Positions 11,555 through 24,141 of a DNA stretch of 64,000 nt are shown in pieces. The DNA lies in contig OX365948.1 of the NCBI GenBank assembly GCA_947247005.1, positions 1,984,001-2,048,000 on the forward strand, read 5' to 3'. Numbering within the stretch: the stretch's first letter is position 1; each line of letters starts with the position of its first letter. The notes under the pieces are model-generated. The model had not been told where the DNA came from, did not search any database, and worked only from the letters and a program-made list of their open reading frames with translations. The translations under genes and the position numbers were made by a program. The stretch is from Spisula solida. Lineage: Eukaryota > Mollusca > Bivalvia > Venerida > Mactridae.

Positions 11555-14500
11555 TCACCAAAACTTTAAAGATATTTTATGCTTGTATAAAAAGTAGGTC
11601 ACTGCAGAAAGCACGAACATGTACACTGTTAATATAACCATAGCAACAAAGTCAGACTGGTATATTGTTTTAACACACATATTCACACAACCAGTCAATA
11701 AGTTAGCAAACAGGAAGTAGAAGAGTCCATTATAATTCACAGCAGATATGAGATCACATGTATCTTGTGTTGAAATCTTGTCTTTATCAGGGCTTTCTTT
11801 CAGTGTTTCTAAAAAGCAAAGAAACTTTTATCATATTTGTCTTCACAAAACTTGTAAATTTGTTCTCATAAAAAATTATCTGAGTGTACCCTTTATAGAG
11901 AAGGTTGTGCAGCGGTCATGTTTAGTCGCAACGGATATGACGTTACAGGAACTGGTATCGGTGTTTACTATTACAACTGTAGACAAGAGGGCCATTGGCC
12001 CTATAGCGCTCACCTGATGACTAGCAGTTTAGGCAGAATCAGTGACCTGGTGACCTAGTGACCTAGTTTTTGGCCCCAGATGACCCAGTTGTGAACTGGA
12101 CCTAGATTTCATAAAGCCACACATTGTGGTCAAGTGTTATTAATATCACATAAAAAATATTACCTCTAGAGTGTAAACAAGGTTTTTCTTTGATGTGACC
12201 TTGTGACCTAGTTTTTGACCACAAATGACCCATTTACAAACTTGACCTAGATTTTATACAAACAAACATTGTGACTAAGTTTCATATAGATTAGGTAAAG
12301 CAGGTCACCTCTAGAGTGTTAACAGGGTTTTTCTTTAATGTGACCTTGTGACCTAGTTTTTGACCCAAGATGACCCAGTTGCAAACTTGACCTAAATTTC
12401 ATGAAAACACATATTGTGACCATGTTTTATTCTAATTACATCATAAATATGACCTCTAGGGTGTTAACAAGGTTTTTCTTTGATTTGACCTGGTGACCTA
12501 GTTTTTGACCCCAGATGACTCAATTATGAACTTGACCTAGATTACATAGCGACATAAATTTTGGCCAAGTTTCATTAAGATTGTGTCATAAAAGTGACCT
12601 CTAGAGTGTAAACAAGGTTTTTTCTTTGATGTGACCTAGTGACCTAGATTTTGACCCCAGATGACCCAATTTCGAACTTGACCTAGATTATATAGTGACA
12701 TACATTGTGAACAAGTTTCATTAAGATTATGTCAAAAATGTGACCTCTAGAGTGTAAACAAGGTTTTTCTTTGATGTGACCTAAGTTTTGACCCCATATG
12801 ACCCAGTTACGAACTTGACCTAGATTTCATAGAGACAAACATTGTGACCAAGTTTAAAAAAGATTAAGTGAAAATTATGACCTCTAGAGTGTTAACAGTC
12901 CAATTGTTGACGGCGCACGACGGACAAAAGGGTGATCGCAATAGCTCACCTTGAGCACTTGGTGCTCAGGTGAGCTAAATAAAAGCTCCGCGAGTCGCAT
13001 GTGTCGCCTGACGACATGCACATTTGTCATGGAAAACTATCCACTATTGGGCTACATATCGACTCACAAGAGTTCTCTAATCATCTGAACTATAAACGAC
13101 AAAGTGATGCTCTGGACAAAAAAATGGCACAGCAAGAAACATGCATACCTATCTTGTAGTCATTAATACTTATGGTGACAAAGTTATGCCACGGACAAGA
13201 AATGCTTATAAAATCAATCAAAGGGACAAAAATAAAAAATGGCACAAGGTAGAGTTACGATTCTTGTGTACTGCACTTGGACTTTTGGTAAGAAACATGC
13301 ATACCAAATTTCAAGTCATTCAACCTCTTGGTGACAAAGTTATCCGCCGGACAAGAAATGCTCAAAATTAAATCAATCTAAGGAAAATAATTCAAAAACG
13401 ATGCAAGGCAGAGTTATGGTTCTTGCGCACTGCACTTCGGCTTATTGCAAGAAACATGCAAACCAAATCTTGAGTCATTTGAACTTAAGGTGACAAAGTT
13501 ATGCTCCGGTAAGAAATGCTCTAATAAAATCAATCAAAGGGAAATAATTAAAAAACTATGACAGGTAGAGTTATGGTTCTTGTGCACTGCACTTCGGCTT
13601 ATTGTAAGAAACATGCATACCAAATCTTGAGTCATTTGAATTTAAGGTGACAAAGTTATGCTCCGGACAAGAAATGCTCTAATAAAATCAATCAAAGGGA
13701 AATAATTCAAAAACTATGACAGGTAGAGTTATGGTTCTTGCGCACTGCACTTCGGCTTATTGCAAGAAACATGCAAACCAAATCTTGAGTCATTTGAACT
13801 TAAGGTGACAAAGTTATGCTCCGGTAAGAAATGCTCTAATAAAATCAATCAAAGGGAAATAATTAAAAAACTATGACAGGTAGAGTTATGGTTCTTGTGC
13901 ACTGCACTTCGGCTTATTGTAAGAAACATGCATACCAAATCTTGAGTCATTTGAACTTAAGGTGACAAAGTTATGCTCCGGACAAGAAATGCTCTAATAA
14001 AATCAATCAAAGGGAAATAATTCAAAAACTATGACAGGTAGAGTTATGGTTCTTGCGCACTGCACTTCGGCTTATTGTAAGAAACATGCATACCAAATAT
14101 TGAGTCATTTTAACGTAAGGTGACAAAGTTATGCTCCGGACAAGCAATTTGTGACGCCGCCGCCAAAGTAACACCTATATGTCGCCTTTTCAGGCGACAC
14201 AAAAACTGGGTACCAGCTTTCGCAACGTCTTATCCGTTGCAGCTAAACATGGCCACTGCACAACCTGTTTTCTATATAAGGTACAGTCAGATAAATTTGA
14301 TTCAGATAATTTTAAACCAAGTGCCTTTGATTCCTGCCACATCAATCTGATTAAAATCATATCCTCAAACCCGCTACGCATCAGGATCTGACGGCGACAC
14401 ATTAAAGGTCACCTCAGGCGACCTTTCCCATTAGCCAATCGGCGCCTTGCTTTCACAATTCTGAAAGCGATTTGTTCTTTTTATAAATACGGTAGTTATC

Positions 14501-17500
14501 ACGAACACATGCATCTTACGTGCCTTCGTTCTGATCACCTCGGTCTTTATGGATTGCAATATTTACCGGAGACAAACGGAAACGGCCGAGCTTTCATGAT
14601 TGATAATCAACAGTGCGTTTTCATCAAATTATCAGTACTACAAATTCTACATTGGTCAAATTAATCAGGATTACTAAAAAAAGTAGACTAAAGTTGAGGA
14701 AAACTGTCTTATATGTAATTTACTGTTTATTAATACGACCGAAGTACCGATGTAACAAGCTATATGATTGGCTGAATTATAAATAGATTTAAATTGGCGA
14801 TAGTGGAAATTCCGATTTCTGTAAATACACACTCGTATAGCGTCGTCATCAGATCTACCGGTTGGGAAGATCAAGTACTTTAGTCAGATTGCTGCCACAT
14901 TATTCTCAAACATCAATCACAAAAAAGTACAGGTTTTCTGTCAATTTCAATTATATAATTGTGAAGTAAAATCAGTATTCCCGAATTGACCTGGGATTCT
15001 GGCACCTATAAATAACTACAGGGTGTTGCATAATATCTGGATCCAATACAAACAAATGCCATGAGAAAATGCTGGATGACATGTGATTTTTTCACATACC
15101 AATGAAAAGCTATCATTATCAAGTTTTATTCAATGTACATATTCAACATGTAAAAGTTATTATGCATGGCATTCGGTTGTTATGAGGACAGATATTAAGA
15201 AACATTTGCATGTACGGTCGTGTGACAGAGTGGTAAAGGCAAAGTTCTGTTTTTGGAGTCAGAATCCAGAAGGAATCCATTCTGACATGGCTGCTTTGTG
15301 ACTTATCAGTTAAACAACAACAGTGTTGAGCTTACCAGTATGGTTCCTGGCAATCAGGAATACAAGTAAGTTTGGTAAATGTGCACAGAAGGAGGATGTC
15401 TCATAAGCCTAATAGGCTTGCTGTTACCATAGTGTATATAATATTGTACTAAATCAACGTTGCACACATATATACATACCTTTCTGCTGTGCTACAGTTG
15501 ACATGTAATGCAGATAGAATACCACAATGTCTAACAGCAGAAATACGAGCAGTAATAAACTGTTAAACGCCAACTAGAAAACACAATGAAACAATACCAT
15601 TAACAGAATGAAAACTCTCAATGTTAATGAGTAGTGATACTAAATTAGAAGGGTCGTTCACAAAATATACAGAATTATGCTCTGAAATGTTAACGACTTT
15701 TTTCACATATAACTGTTAAAGCCACATTATCTCTCCCGAGACCTTTTTTTCCGATCATCCAGTAAATAGACTAATTACAAGAAATTAAGATATTTTTCAC
15801 AAATGACCAATAATTGGTGACAGGATGTTAAATGTATCTGTGGAAATAGTATGCCAAAAATCACATTTAAATAAAATGTATGGATGACTAGAGGTTGTAT
15901 TTTCTTCCATCTTCTGATGTTTTCCAACTTTGGGACTCAACTAAAGTGCTCCAAATCCATGGCTCTTCAAAGAAGTTACCAAATTATTGCTTTTTGGAAA
16001 TAGCTGTTTAAGGCCAAAAGTGACTTTAACACACAGAAAGAGCCAGAGCTGAAAAAATATTATTGTTTATAGTCTGAAAGCAGCCAATTTCTTTCAAGAA
16101 AACAAACACCCACCATTAACAAGGAAACAAACATCCACCATTAACAAAGCAATACTTGGACTGACCCTAAATCAAGTCATACTCCTTGACACATGATGGG
16201 GATTGTGTATACTGTAAAATCATTTAATTTCAATAGAACAAAATTTCATTGTTTTGGTAAAAAATGATTATTTTGTGAGGGTGTAATTTCAAGGATTTCA
16301 TACTTCATGAAAAATAGCAATGTCAAAATTCACACAAATTATCTGAATGTATACACACCATCCATAGTAGATAGGAAAGATTAGCAAAACGTCGAGATAT
16401 TGGTTCCACATATTTCTCGCTACAATAAAGTAGAATCCAGCATCCAGCAGTCACAAATACCAGACTGATACATAATATGATCCATTCTTTAACTGTCTCC
16501 CTGAAATACATGTATAATCTTGCTGAACCAATTATGCTGGTATCATACAAGGATGATAAACTGGTTTTCTAATATGTATAATCTTACTGAAACAATAATA
16601 CTGATAAGTTGGTTTCTGAGGCCACTTATTTTTTAGACCAATAGAAAGGCTGTGTTCATAGACAAGCCGAAAAGTTCTTACTGAAGAAATAGTGAATATG
16701 TACCTGTGTTTTATCATAGTTCGGATTTAGCACGAGTGATTTGATGTACGCATCTGAACAAGTGGCCATGTTTTATATTAGATAAAACAAAGGTACATTT
16801 TCATTATTACGATTCTTACATAGCCTATATTCTGCATTTTATATAATAAATGATGTGCTATTTTCTTGCTCAGAACGCTACCAAGTTATTTGCCGTAGGT
16901 GTGTTTTAACGGTTATTTATGCACATCTTGGTTTCCTTTATGTGTATAATACTATTTATTTAATGCTATCTGATGAGATATGGAGTTCTATCAGTGAAAT
17001 AAAACCTATATCAGTCACTGGTTATCACCTACAATGTGACTGATATAAGCTCCCCCCCCGCACAGGGACTACTTTAATTTACCAAAATCTCAACACTAAA
17101 ATGTCTGTTACTTTTTTATTACTGAACGGAAACATGTCATGTGGGGGTTTTTATTCTTAGTTAGACCATTTCCTACAAGTTGGTGTATGATTTAATGCAA
17201 AATTCTCAAAAAAGTCATTTTCACCTATTCACCATAATCCAAGATGGCGGATTTTGAAGTGAAAAATATGAATGGAATAACATATTCATACGTAGCCTAA
17301 CCTCAGTGGTAATTTGGCATAAATAGTACCAGTTTTTGACACCATAAAAGCATTAAATAAATATAATATTTGTTTGTTTTGATTGAATATGGTTAATATC
17401 TCATCTTGTAGTGATAAAATTTTAATATTTTCACTCGTGCTACGCGCTCTTGAAAATATTGAATTTTATCACTACACGGTGAGATATAAACCATATTCAA

Positions 17501-20500
17501 TCAAAACAAACAAATATCCTCTATATAGGTGAAACGACTGGTTGTGTTAGAAATACATTTGAAATATATGTCCAGTATAATGAGTATATTATCATGGTAA
17601 ACAAGCACTCACCTCTGTTTCATAATGAGTTTTCCTAATTGAATTCCCATAATATAAATACTGAGATAACCGAAGCATGAGTATAAACCTTCTCTGTTCG
17701 CATCAATGATATCAACTCTTCCACCTTTCCCATCAGCTCCCTTAATCAAGTAATCAGTCAATCCATCATATGTCAAGTTATGCTAAAAAAAAGTATATTC
17801 AATAATTTACTTGACAGAAGCAGATATTCAAAGTCATGTCTAACTGAATAAATGACATTCAACTTTAGTATAGATTTACTATTAGCGATAGCATTTCCTT
17901 CAAACATAGACAACTCAGTCTGAATATGCAGACACTGGGTGATCCAGACATGGAACTATCTTTATACAAGTGCTAAACAGTGAGATACACCAACCTGTCA
18001 GCCAACCAGAGATTGAACATGTCACCTCCATTTTGAGATGACCTGTTGGTGACTGGCCGGCAAGTTTAATAATGGTTATCATTTGCTTTAATAGGTGCCT
18101 GGCATTGAGGGGTAAAGGTTAGGTGAAATCATACCAGTTAGTCAATTGGCTCTAAAAAAGGGTGACTCTGCAAGGGAATGAAAAACTTGAGTGTTCTTAC
18201 ATGACCAATGATTTTGCCTATATAGACAAAAAGCAAAAATAGCATTGTATAATTAGGAAATAGATCGCTGCTTTGCGTGATATACCGGTGAATAGATAAC
18301 GGTTTAGAGTTCATATGCATAGGAATTAATCACGAAAGCTACGAAAGAAAATTACCCAAAACGTCCCGCTCTACGGCGACGTCACAATTCATGACGTCAT
18401 GAAATAAACAAGACGTAAATTTCATTGATAAAAATCGCAAATTATACACGGGAGATAAATTAAACAGCCGAAAATCCTACCGTGATATACCGTTTATTAG
18501 ATAACGCTACAGCTCTATACGTTTACATGGAGCAAAATACAGACAGTGTTAGAATGTTTGATATACCGATGAAAGTAGGGGTGTACCGATGCATCAAAAT
18601 ATCGATACATTGCGATCCAGAGTGGCACGATAGTATGGATCGATAGTAAAAGTCTCGATCCAATAAATATTGCCGATAATTAGCTCAACTATCGATAGTT
18701 ACGATAGTTTCTTTTTTATTAATAAAGTTTTTTATTCATTTAAAACATCTTCCATTCTCGTTTAAACAAACTAATTGTAAATAATCACATGCATCAAAAC
18801 TGTCACAAAGGACCAATATCGCAAAAGTTCATGTTCTATTTCAGTCCAATTCATTCAAATCATTTCCACAAATAGTAGATTAGTATGTTGTACAACTAAG
18901 TGATATCGTACACAGTGCAAATTTAAATTTACAAGTTAATCTCTGGTTTTCGAATCTTGTCAATAACTATTGCAATAGTATCGTGAGAGTTTCTAGCAAT
19001 ACAATAGTATTGCAATAGTACTTTCAACAATAGCATAGTATTGCGATAGTCAAAAATGGACTCAATAGTCACCCCTAGATGAAAGTGATGTCACATCATT
19101 CAGGTATTCCATTTATGACATCATACCAGTAAGCAAGTAAAGTAAGCAACATACTCTTACAAAGTAACACTGGCTTAATATATAATTGCTCACTTTTGCG
19201 AACAAACATTTTGGAATCAAAATCAAATATTCAAAAGCCGTAGTATACCTTTTGTTTAACAATTAATCAATTCTTACCGGTCAGAACTCCAAACAGTTGT
19301 ATAAAAGCCGTTAAACTACGTTTCTTATTTATTTCTTAACTTACCTGATAAGCAGCCATGATTAACACACCAGCAACCTTCCACATCTTGGGAGATATTC
19401 CACAAAATAAGACGGTACATGCTATCTAAAATACATAGTATATCAGAAACAAGACTGCGTTCAATAAACGCTTATGCCCCCATGGAAGCCTAGTCCATAA
19501 AAAAAGCTAAGTTAATCAGGGGCCATAATTCTGTTAAAACGTTGGATAGGGTTACATGGCTTTGACAATGTAAGGGGCCTATGATGGTAAACAAGTATGT
19601 CAAGTTTGAAGACAATGCCTTGATGTAAGACGAAATTTGGGTTAACAAGAATTGGACGCTTAATAAGTCTAAGTCCAAAATTAGGTCAATGTGAAGGTCA
19701 AAATGAGGTTGGGTGATATAGGTGTGTGGAGAATGATCAAATACAACATCCATGCAAGTATGAAAGCTTTGTAGCAAGCCATGTTAATGCTAGAAGAAAA
19801 GGTCAATTTGGGTTAAGCAAGAATTTGGCCCTGCAATAAGTCTAAGTCCAAAATTAGGTCAAGGTGAATGTCAAAATGGGGTCAGGTGATACAGGCGTGT
19901 GGAGAGTGTTCATATACAACATCCATGCAAGTATAGAAGCTTTGTAGCAAGCCATAATGATGCTAGAAGAAACCGTCAATTTGGGTTTATCAGACAGATG
20001 AACGAACAGACGGACAGGTGAATCACTATATGCCTCTCGATCTGTCGATATGGGGGCATAAAAATAGTAGTCATATAAACAACAACTTTTGATGATGTCA
20101 CATAAACTGATGTCTATTTTCATTCTCGACTTGTTCAGAATAGCAGAATGAAGAGATTTTATATATATACACTGAAACTTTTCTAAATGTTAAAGATGCA
20201 AAATGTCAGTCACTCCAATGACAGAAATTTACTGTCAGACATACCCCTTTATTTAGTGCCAGATGAACACAGTTAACGGTAAGATGTTCATTAGTCCACA
20301 GGAATCAGTCATATTCTCTATATATGGCCCAAAACACTATCCAACACCCCACTTGAAGAGATAATAGATAGGTATAGGATACAGTGTTTTGGGCCAAAAA
20401 TGAAAATATCAGGTTCTAAGGAGATGATAGTTAACTGCAGGTCAATGGCCCAGGGTGAAGCTAATGGCCCAGGGTGAAGCTAATGGCCCAGGGTGAAGCT

Positions 20501-23500
20501 AATGGCCCAGGGTGAAGCTAATGGCCCAGGGTGAAGCTAATGGCCCAGGGTGAAGCTAATGGCCCAGGGTGAAGCTAATGGCCCAGGGTGAAGCTAATGG
20601 CCCAGGGTGAAGCTAATGGCCCAGGGTGAAGCTATTCTAAGTATGTAAAAGTAGAGAAGAATTATGAGTATAGGACAATATTACAGTCATCCTTTCAAGT
20701 TGCGCACTAGAATGAAGCATTGTTCATTGGGATGCATTACGGTTCACAGCTTAAGATAAGCAGCTGTTTTGACTCGCATGACCACTATCACAATAGTTTG
20801 CATCTATAGTGGGATTCAAACCTATACTGAAAGGCATCATCACCTAGCAATGCTAAGTTTTAACGCATTACACCACTTGCAAATCGCAAAAACCCCACTT
20901 ATAGGTGTAAAAGTTCACTGTAGAGTGGACTCATTTTAAAACACCTTAAAATAATATGTTCACAGTAAGTACCTTGACAACAGCGAGGGTAAAGAAGAAG
21001 TTCCAATGTACACCATATTCTGTCACATGTTCCTGATAGTCAGCTGACTTCACTGCGAGAACTCTCAACATTCCAATCACTATCAATGGCATCGATGATT
21101 TAACAGACTTCAAAATTGATGTCCCGGCCCTGTAAACATAATCCATGCAAGATTAGTTATATATTATACATATGATTTCAAAACGCTATTTAAATTTATA
21201 CTAAACTATAAAAATTATTAGTTAAACAAATAGTTAAAAATGCAATTTGAATTATACAAAACTACATGTATAAAAAATATTAATTATTCATACGGTTAAG
21301 AAAGCTATTTGAATTTGCTCAGTATTATAAAACATATATCAATTATTTGAAATACCATAAATATGTGAGTGGCCCTATGTTCAATAGCTTGGTCACCAAC
21401 ATTCTCTATATATCATACTTTTCATGACACGATCACATTCTTCCAAATTCAAAAAGGCTGGTTAAAGTATTAGCCAGCATAAATGTCCACACTTGATATT
21501 GATATTAAATGTAAAAAATAATCATGTTGATGCTTAGGAAATTGACAACTCAAACATTAAATGTTTCGTACAATGAACTGGTTCATAATTTATAAAGTTT
21601 TAAATGACATGGATAGCGTTAGAGAAAGCAGAGTAATATTTTGGGGTATAGTAAAGATGGTTAAATTGTAAGACTTTCTACGAGCTAATCAAGGTGCATA
21701 CTCAAGTTGAATAGAGGCAGAAAATGTGTAATACTAACAACTATATCCTCAAAGACATTATGAAAACTTATGACTTACAAACCTGTCAGAAGAAACAATT
21801 CCCCTTGCCTCTGGGGACACTACAGCGTTAGTAATTAAAAATCCACCAACTCCTACATCCATCAAACCAGTACCATATGTCTCTACCTTGGCAAAATATC
21901 TCGGAAATATTTTAAAGTCTACAGCAAGAATGGAGAAAGCTGTTATGACATTAGCATAGGCTCTATAGTAGTTAATATAAGGTCTTCGGTTCCCCATCTC
22001 CACAGACGAGAATGTGATATGTTCGCAGGCTGTTTTCACACTGTTCTGTTGCATTTTAACATTGAAGAGAAATATCAGTGCCACTAAACCACAAATGAGA
22101 GATTCAATTGGGTAGTAGCCTAATGTTGACATCATCAGTTGTAGAGGCAATATAACGGCTGTAAAATCTATGAGAAGCATCATCCTGTAATACCAAATAA
22201 AGAGCAGCTGAAAGATCTCCCAGTGGAAGAATTGTATAAGTTAAGTTCCCTTCTAAAACTACATTTGTATTTATGTGAATACCAGTAAATTAAATCAATG
22301 GGAATATGTGCCCAGGCCCTTCACCAGAAATGTTTTAAGGCGCTGGGGTAATGCTGGAATTTGTGCTAAAGGAGATCGACAATAATGGCTAAAATGTTTT
22401 AGAAGAAAAAACTGCATGTTTTTCCATAATTGAAAATTAAAGACTGGTTTAAGCACTTTTTATATAATCAAGACCATAATCTCTCCAATAACAAAATAAT
22501 GACCCAAAATATTGATTTAAAGACCCCATACTAGGATTTAAGGCACTGGGGGAAAGCCTGGTGCCAATTTAGGGGCTCAAACCACAACCATGTAACAACA
22601 ACAACAATTTCGAACTGATTGGACGGTCCCTTGCTATGATTTACTTGTAGATAAGCCAACAATACAAGTTTTCGCACCTTTCATTGAATGTTGAAATCCA
22701 TTGTTCGATTGTATTGATTTGTAGTCGAACCTGACCCAAGACATGATGATATTCTGTGGTTCACAGCTTTATACTTGTATATAAATATGCTAGTTAATAA
22801 GAAACCTTGCACATGTGAACACTTGAAGAGTTTGTAGGAGATAAGTCAGATTTCATGTCAATTTGGTCTAACTATATTGTTTCATTATTGTAATGAATAA
22901 TAATACAAAAAGGCAGTGGCTAGCCGTCCAGCACCGGACGACTAGACAGCGAAATTATTCGTGGTAATAAACTACGAATTCATTTTGTGACCGGCCGTGT
23001 ATCTCCCTATATTGTCCGCCATATTGGAAAAGAGGTGTCACAAACATAGCTAATATGGCAATTAATTATTTTTCATTCGCAGTTTTAATGGCACATATAT
23101 ATATACAAAACTATACAATTTACTATTGTAAATTTTATTTTTTATTTTGAATACAATATGCAATAGGGCCTACCATGATACGATTCATAAACGGCAACTT
23201 TGTTTTCACGCTATTATAACCAGTGATATTCCAAACTGTCAATTACCTAACAGAGCAATTTCATTTTTTCAGCATGAAGTAATATACTTTCCCCATCCTC
23301 ATAATACTGTAATTGAAACACTCTATGTTCCCTTACTACTTCTAGCTCTATTTCTAATGCCATTTTTCTAGCCATTGAACGTAGGGTTTGCTAGCAGGGC
23401 TCGACACTAACACTGGTCCGCTGGTCCGAGACCAGTGAAAATCCAGAAGGACCAGTGAAAATTCTGGAGGACCAGTAACTGTCCTATTTACAAATTTGGC

Positions 23501-24141
23501 GCTTTTGCCCTGTCAGACCAGTGGCCAAAAAAGTTAGTGTCTAGGCCTGGCTAGTCGTCCGATGTCGGACGACTAATTTCGCTGTCTAGTCGTCCAGTGC
23601 CGGACGGCTAGCTACTGCCATACAAAAAATATAGACCTATATTAGTTGTACACATTAATTATACAATATACACACACGATTTGTACGTATACACGTACCG
23701 ACATCAGTTCAAACTCATACCCATGCATATTCTTGGATACTATAGATGCCTCAAACACCCTAGATCAAGTAGATGACTCGAACTATTTTCCAGGTCTGAA
23801 CGTAGTTCGAGGCATCAAAGTTCTACTGTATCAGCTTATAAGCCCAGCCCACTATTTTGTCGTTAGGATCTATCAAACGCTTGCTTTTATTAAAAGTTGT
23901 GATCAGCATAAATGTTTGAAATGTGGTTTGATTGTACTTGTACCAACTGCATTATTGGTTATTTAATTTAAATACCTTACCATAAATTGTTCTTGAATTT
24001 CTCCAACCCTGGAATGACAACAAAACACACATCTCTGATATAAACTGGCAACAGACAGGCTATCCCTGTTAAGGCTATATGAGCCACCGTCGTTCCATTG
24101 TTGTCACTGACAAACGCTTCGTGCTCTTGTTTGTATCCCAT
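11555..24141 (-). CDS. PIGW: PIGW: GPI-anchor inositol acyltransferase, 8 coding exons, 486 aa
   Basis: PIGW/GWT1 transfers an acyl chain from acyl-CoA to the inositol of glucosaminyl-PI in the ER membrane, an early step of GPI-anchor synthesis. Coding exons, in order: 24141-23981, 22184-21783, 21129-20973, 19425-19345, 17782-17613, 16500-16359, 15573-15480 and 11808-11555. All junctions are GT/AG and all phases agree, giving 1461 nt (486 aa plus TGA), close to the roughly 500 aa of vertebrate PIGW. Family landmarks: an N-terminal [15 protein letters not shown]; exon 2 [15 protein letters not shown] and [13 protein letters not shown]; exon 3 [16 protein letters not shown]; exon 5 ANREG; exon 6 ISRRFANL; and a C-terminus ending KFW. 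Many hydrophobic segments fit a multipass protein. The exon 2 donor is AG/GTTTGT rather than the nearby GTAAGT, because only the former keeps the frame. Introns carry many repeats. REX1BD starts head to head. Confidence 0.95.
12018..12978 (+). repeat. About 155-bp tandem array in PIGW intron 7
   Basis: About six units share GTGACCTAGTTTTTGACC, GAACTTGACCTAGATTTCAT and GACCTCTAGAGTGT with AACAAGGTTTTTCTTTGATG. The array ends in GACGGCGCACGACGGACAAA and a hairpin-like AGCTCACCTTGAGC...GCTCAGGTGAGCT. It abuts a second element at 12979. Confidence 0.75.
12979..14205 (-). mobile_element. Repeat element with about 180-bp internal array, copy 1
   Basis: Bounded by AAAAGCTCCGCGAGTCGCAT on the left and by GTGACGCCGCCGCCAAAGTA then the palindrome TGTCGCCTTTTCAGGCGACA on the right. 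Inside are six or seven units of about 180 bp (CATTTGAACTTAAGGTGACA, then TTATGCTCCGG). The same element in opposite orientation occupies 62894-63650. No transposase is encoded, so it is non-autonomous. Helitron-like/Pearl affinity is possible but not shown. Confidence 0.75.
14210..15479. other. Non-coding intron 7 sequence of PIGW
   Basis: Includes GACGGCGACACATTAAAGGTCACC near 14390-14430, which resembles the neighbouring element's palindrome. A weak tRNA-like string lies at about 15222-15275. No exon is predicted here, since exons 7 and 8 join in phase across the intron. Confidence 0.5.
17366..17518. repeat. Foldback in PIGW intron 5
   Basis: Arms of about 65 bp (ATATTTGTTTGTTTTGATTG on the left, its complement on the right) flank CACTCGTGCTACGCGCTCTTG. 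It has the form of a small MITE hairpin. Confidence 0.75.
18230..19170 (+). repeat. Dispersed repeat, copy 1, split by a hAT MITE
   Basis: Segments such as CTACGGCGACGTCACAATTC, AACAAGACGTAAATTTCATT, CGGGAGATAAAT and ACCGTGATATACCGTTTAT recur in the same order at 31460-32015. The MITE at 18576-19077 interrupts this copy. It lies in PIGW intron 4. Confidence 0.7.
18576..19077. mobile_element. hAT-type MITE with 8-bp target duplication
   Basis: Termini TAGGGGTG and CACCCCTA are exact complements, and both flanks carry GATGAAAG (18568-18575 and 19078-19085). An 8-bp duplication and these terminal bases fit hAT elements. The 502-bp interior is AT-rich with ATCGAT and ATTGCAATAGTA motifs and encodes no transposase. 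It is inserted into the dispersed repeat at 18230-19170. Confidence 0.85.
19472..20061. mobile_element. Repeat element with TTATGCCCCCAT inverted ends
   Basis: A perfect 12-bp inverted terminus (TTATGCCCCCAT at 19472, ATGGGGGCATAA at 20050) encloses about two imperfect copies of a 170-bp unit (AAGTCTAAGTCCAAAATTAG, ACAACATCCATGCAAGTAT) and a GACAGATGAACGAACAGACG tract. It lies in PIGW intron 3. The minus-strand frames across it are repeat-derived. Confidence 0.7.
20444..20633 (+). repeat. 19-bp minisatellite, about 10 copies
   Basis: The unit AATGGCCCAGGGTGAAGCT is repeated about ten times with essentially no divergence, indicating recent expansion. It lies in PIGW intron 3. Confidence 0.97.
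22912..23619. mobile_element. DNA element with 44-bp inverted ends and 9-bp target duplication
   Basis: Starts GGCAGTGGCTAGCCGTCC and ends with the near-perfect complement, about 44 bp each side. Each terminus also contains a short palindrome (CGTCC...GGACG). Both flanks carry ATACAAAAA (22903-22911 and 23620-23628). The 708-bp interior has no transposase and contains a nested 155-bp element. A 9-bp duplication is compatible with Mutator-like elements, though the superfamily is not settled by the sequence. Located in PIGW intron 1. Confidence 0.85.
23395..23549. mobile_element. Nested 155-bp MITE
   Basis: Termini CAGGGCTCGACACTAAC and the complement of CAGGCCTAGACACTAAC, flanked by GCTAG on both sides (23390-23394 and 23550-23554). 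The inside repeats GGACCAGTGAAAAT. It is inserted in the element at 22912-23619. Confidence 0.75.

Noticed and set aside
15222..15300. tRNA-like string with GTGACAGAGTGGTAAAGGC
   Set aside because: Only a weak A-box; no pairing acceptor or T stem could be found.
21783..21790. GTAAGT donor four bases downstream of the chosen PIGW exon 2 end
   Set aside because: A better consensus, but it breaks the reading frame into exon 3, whereas AG/GTTTGT preserves it.
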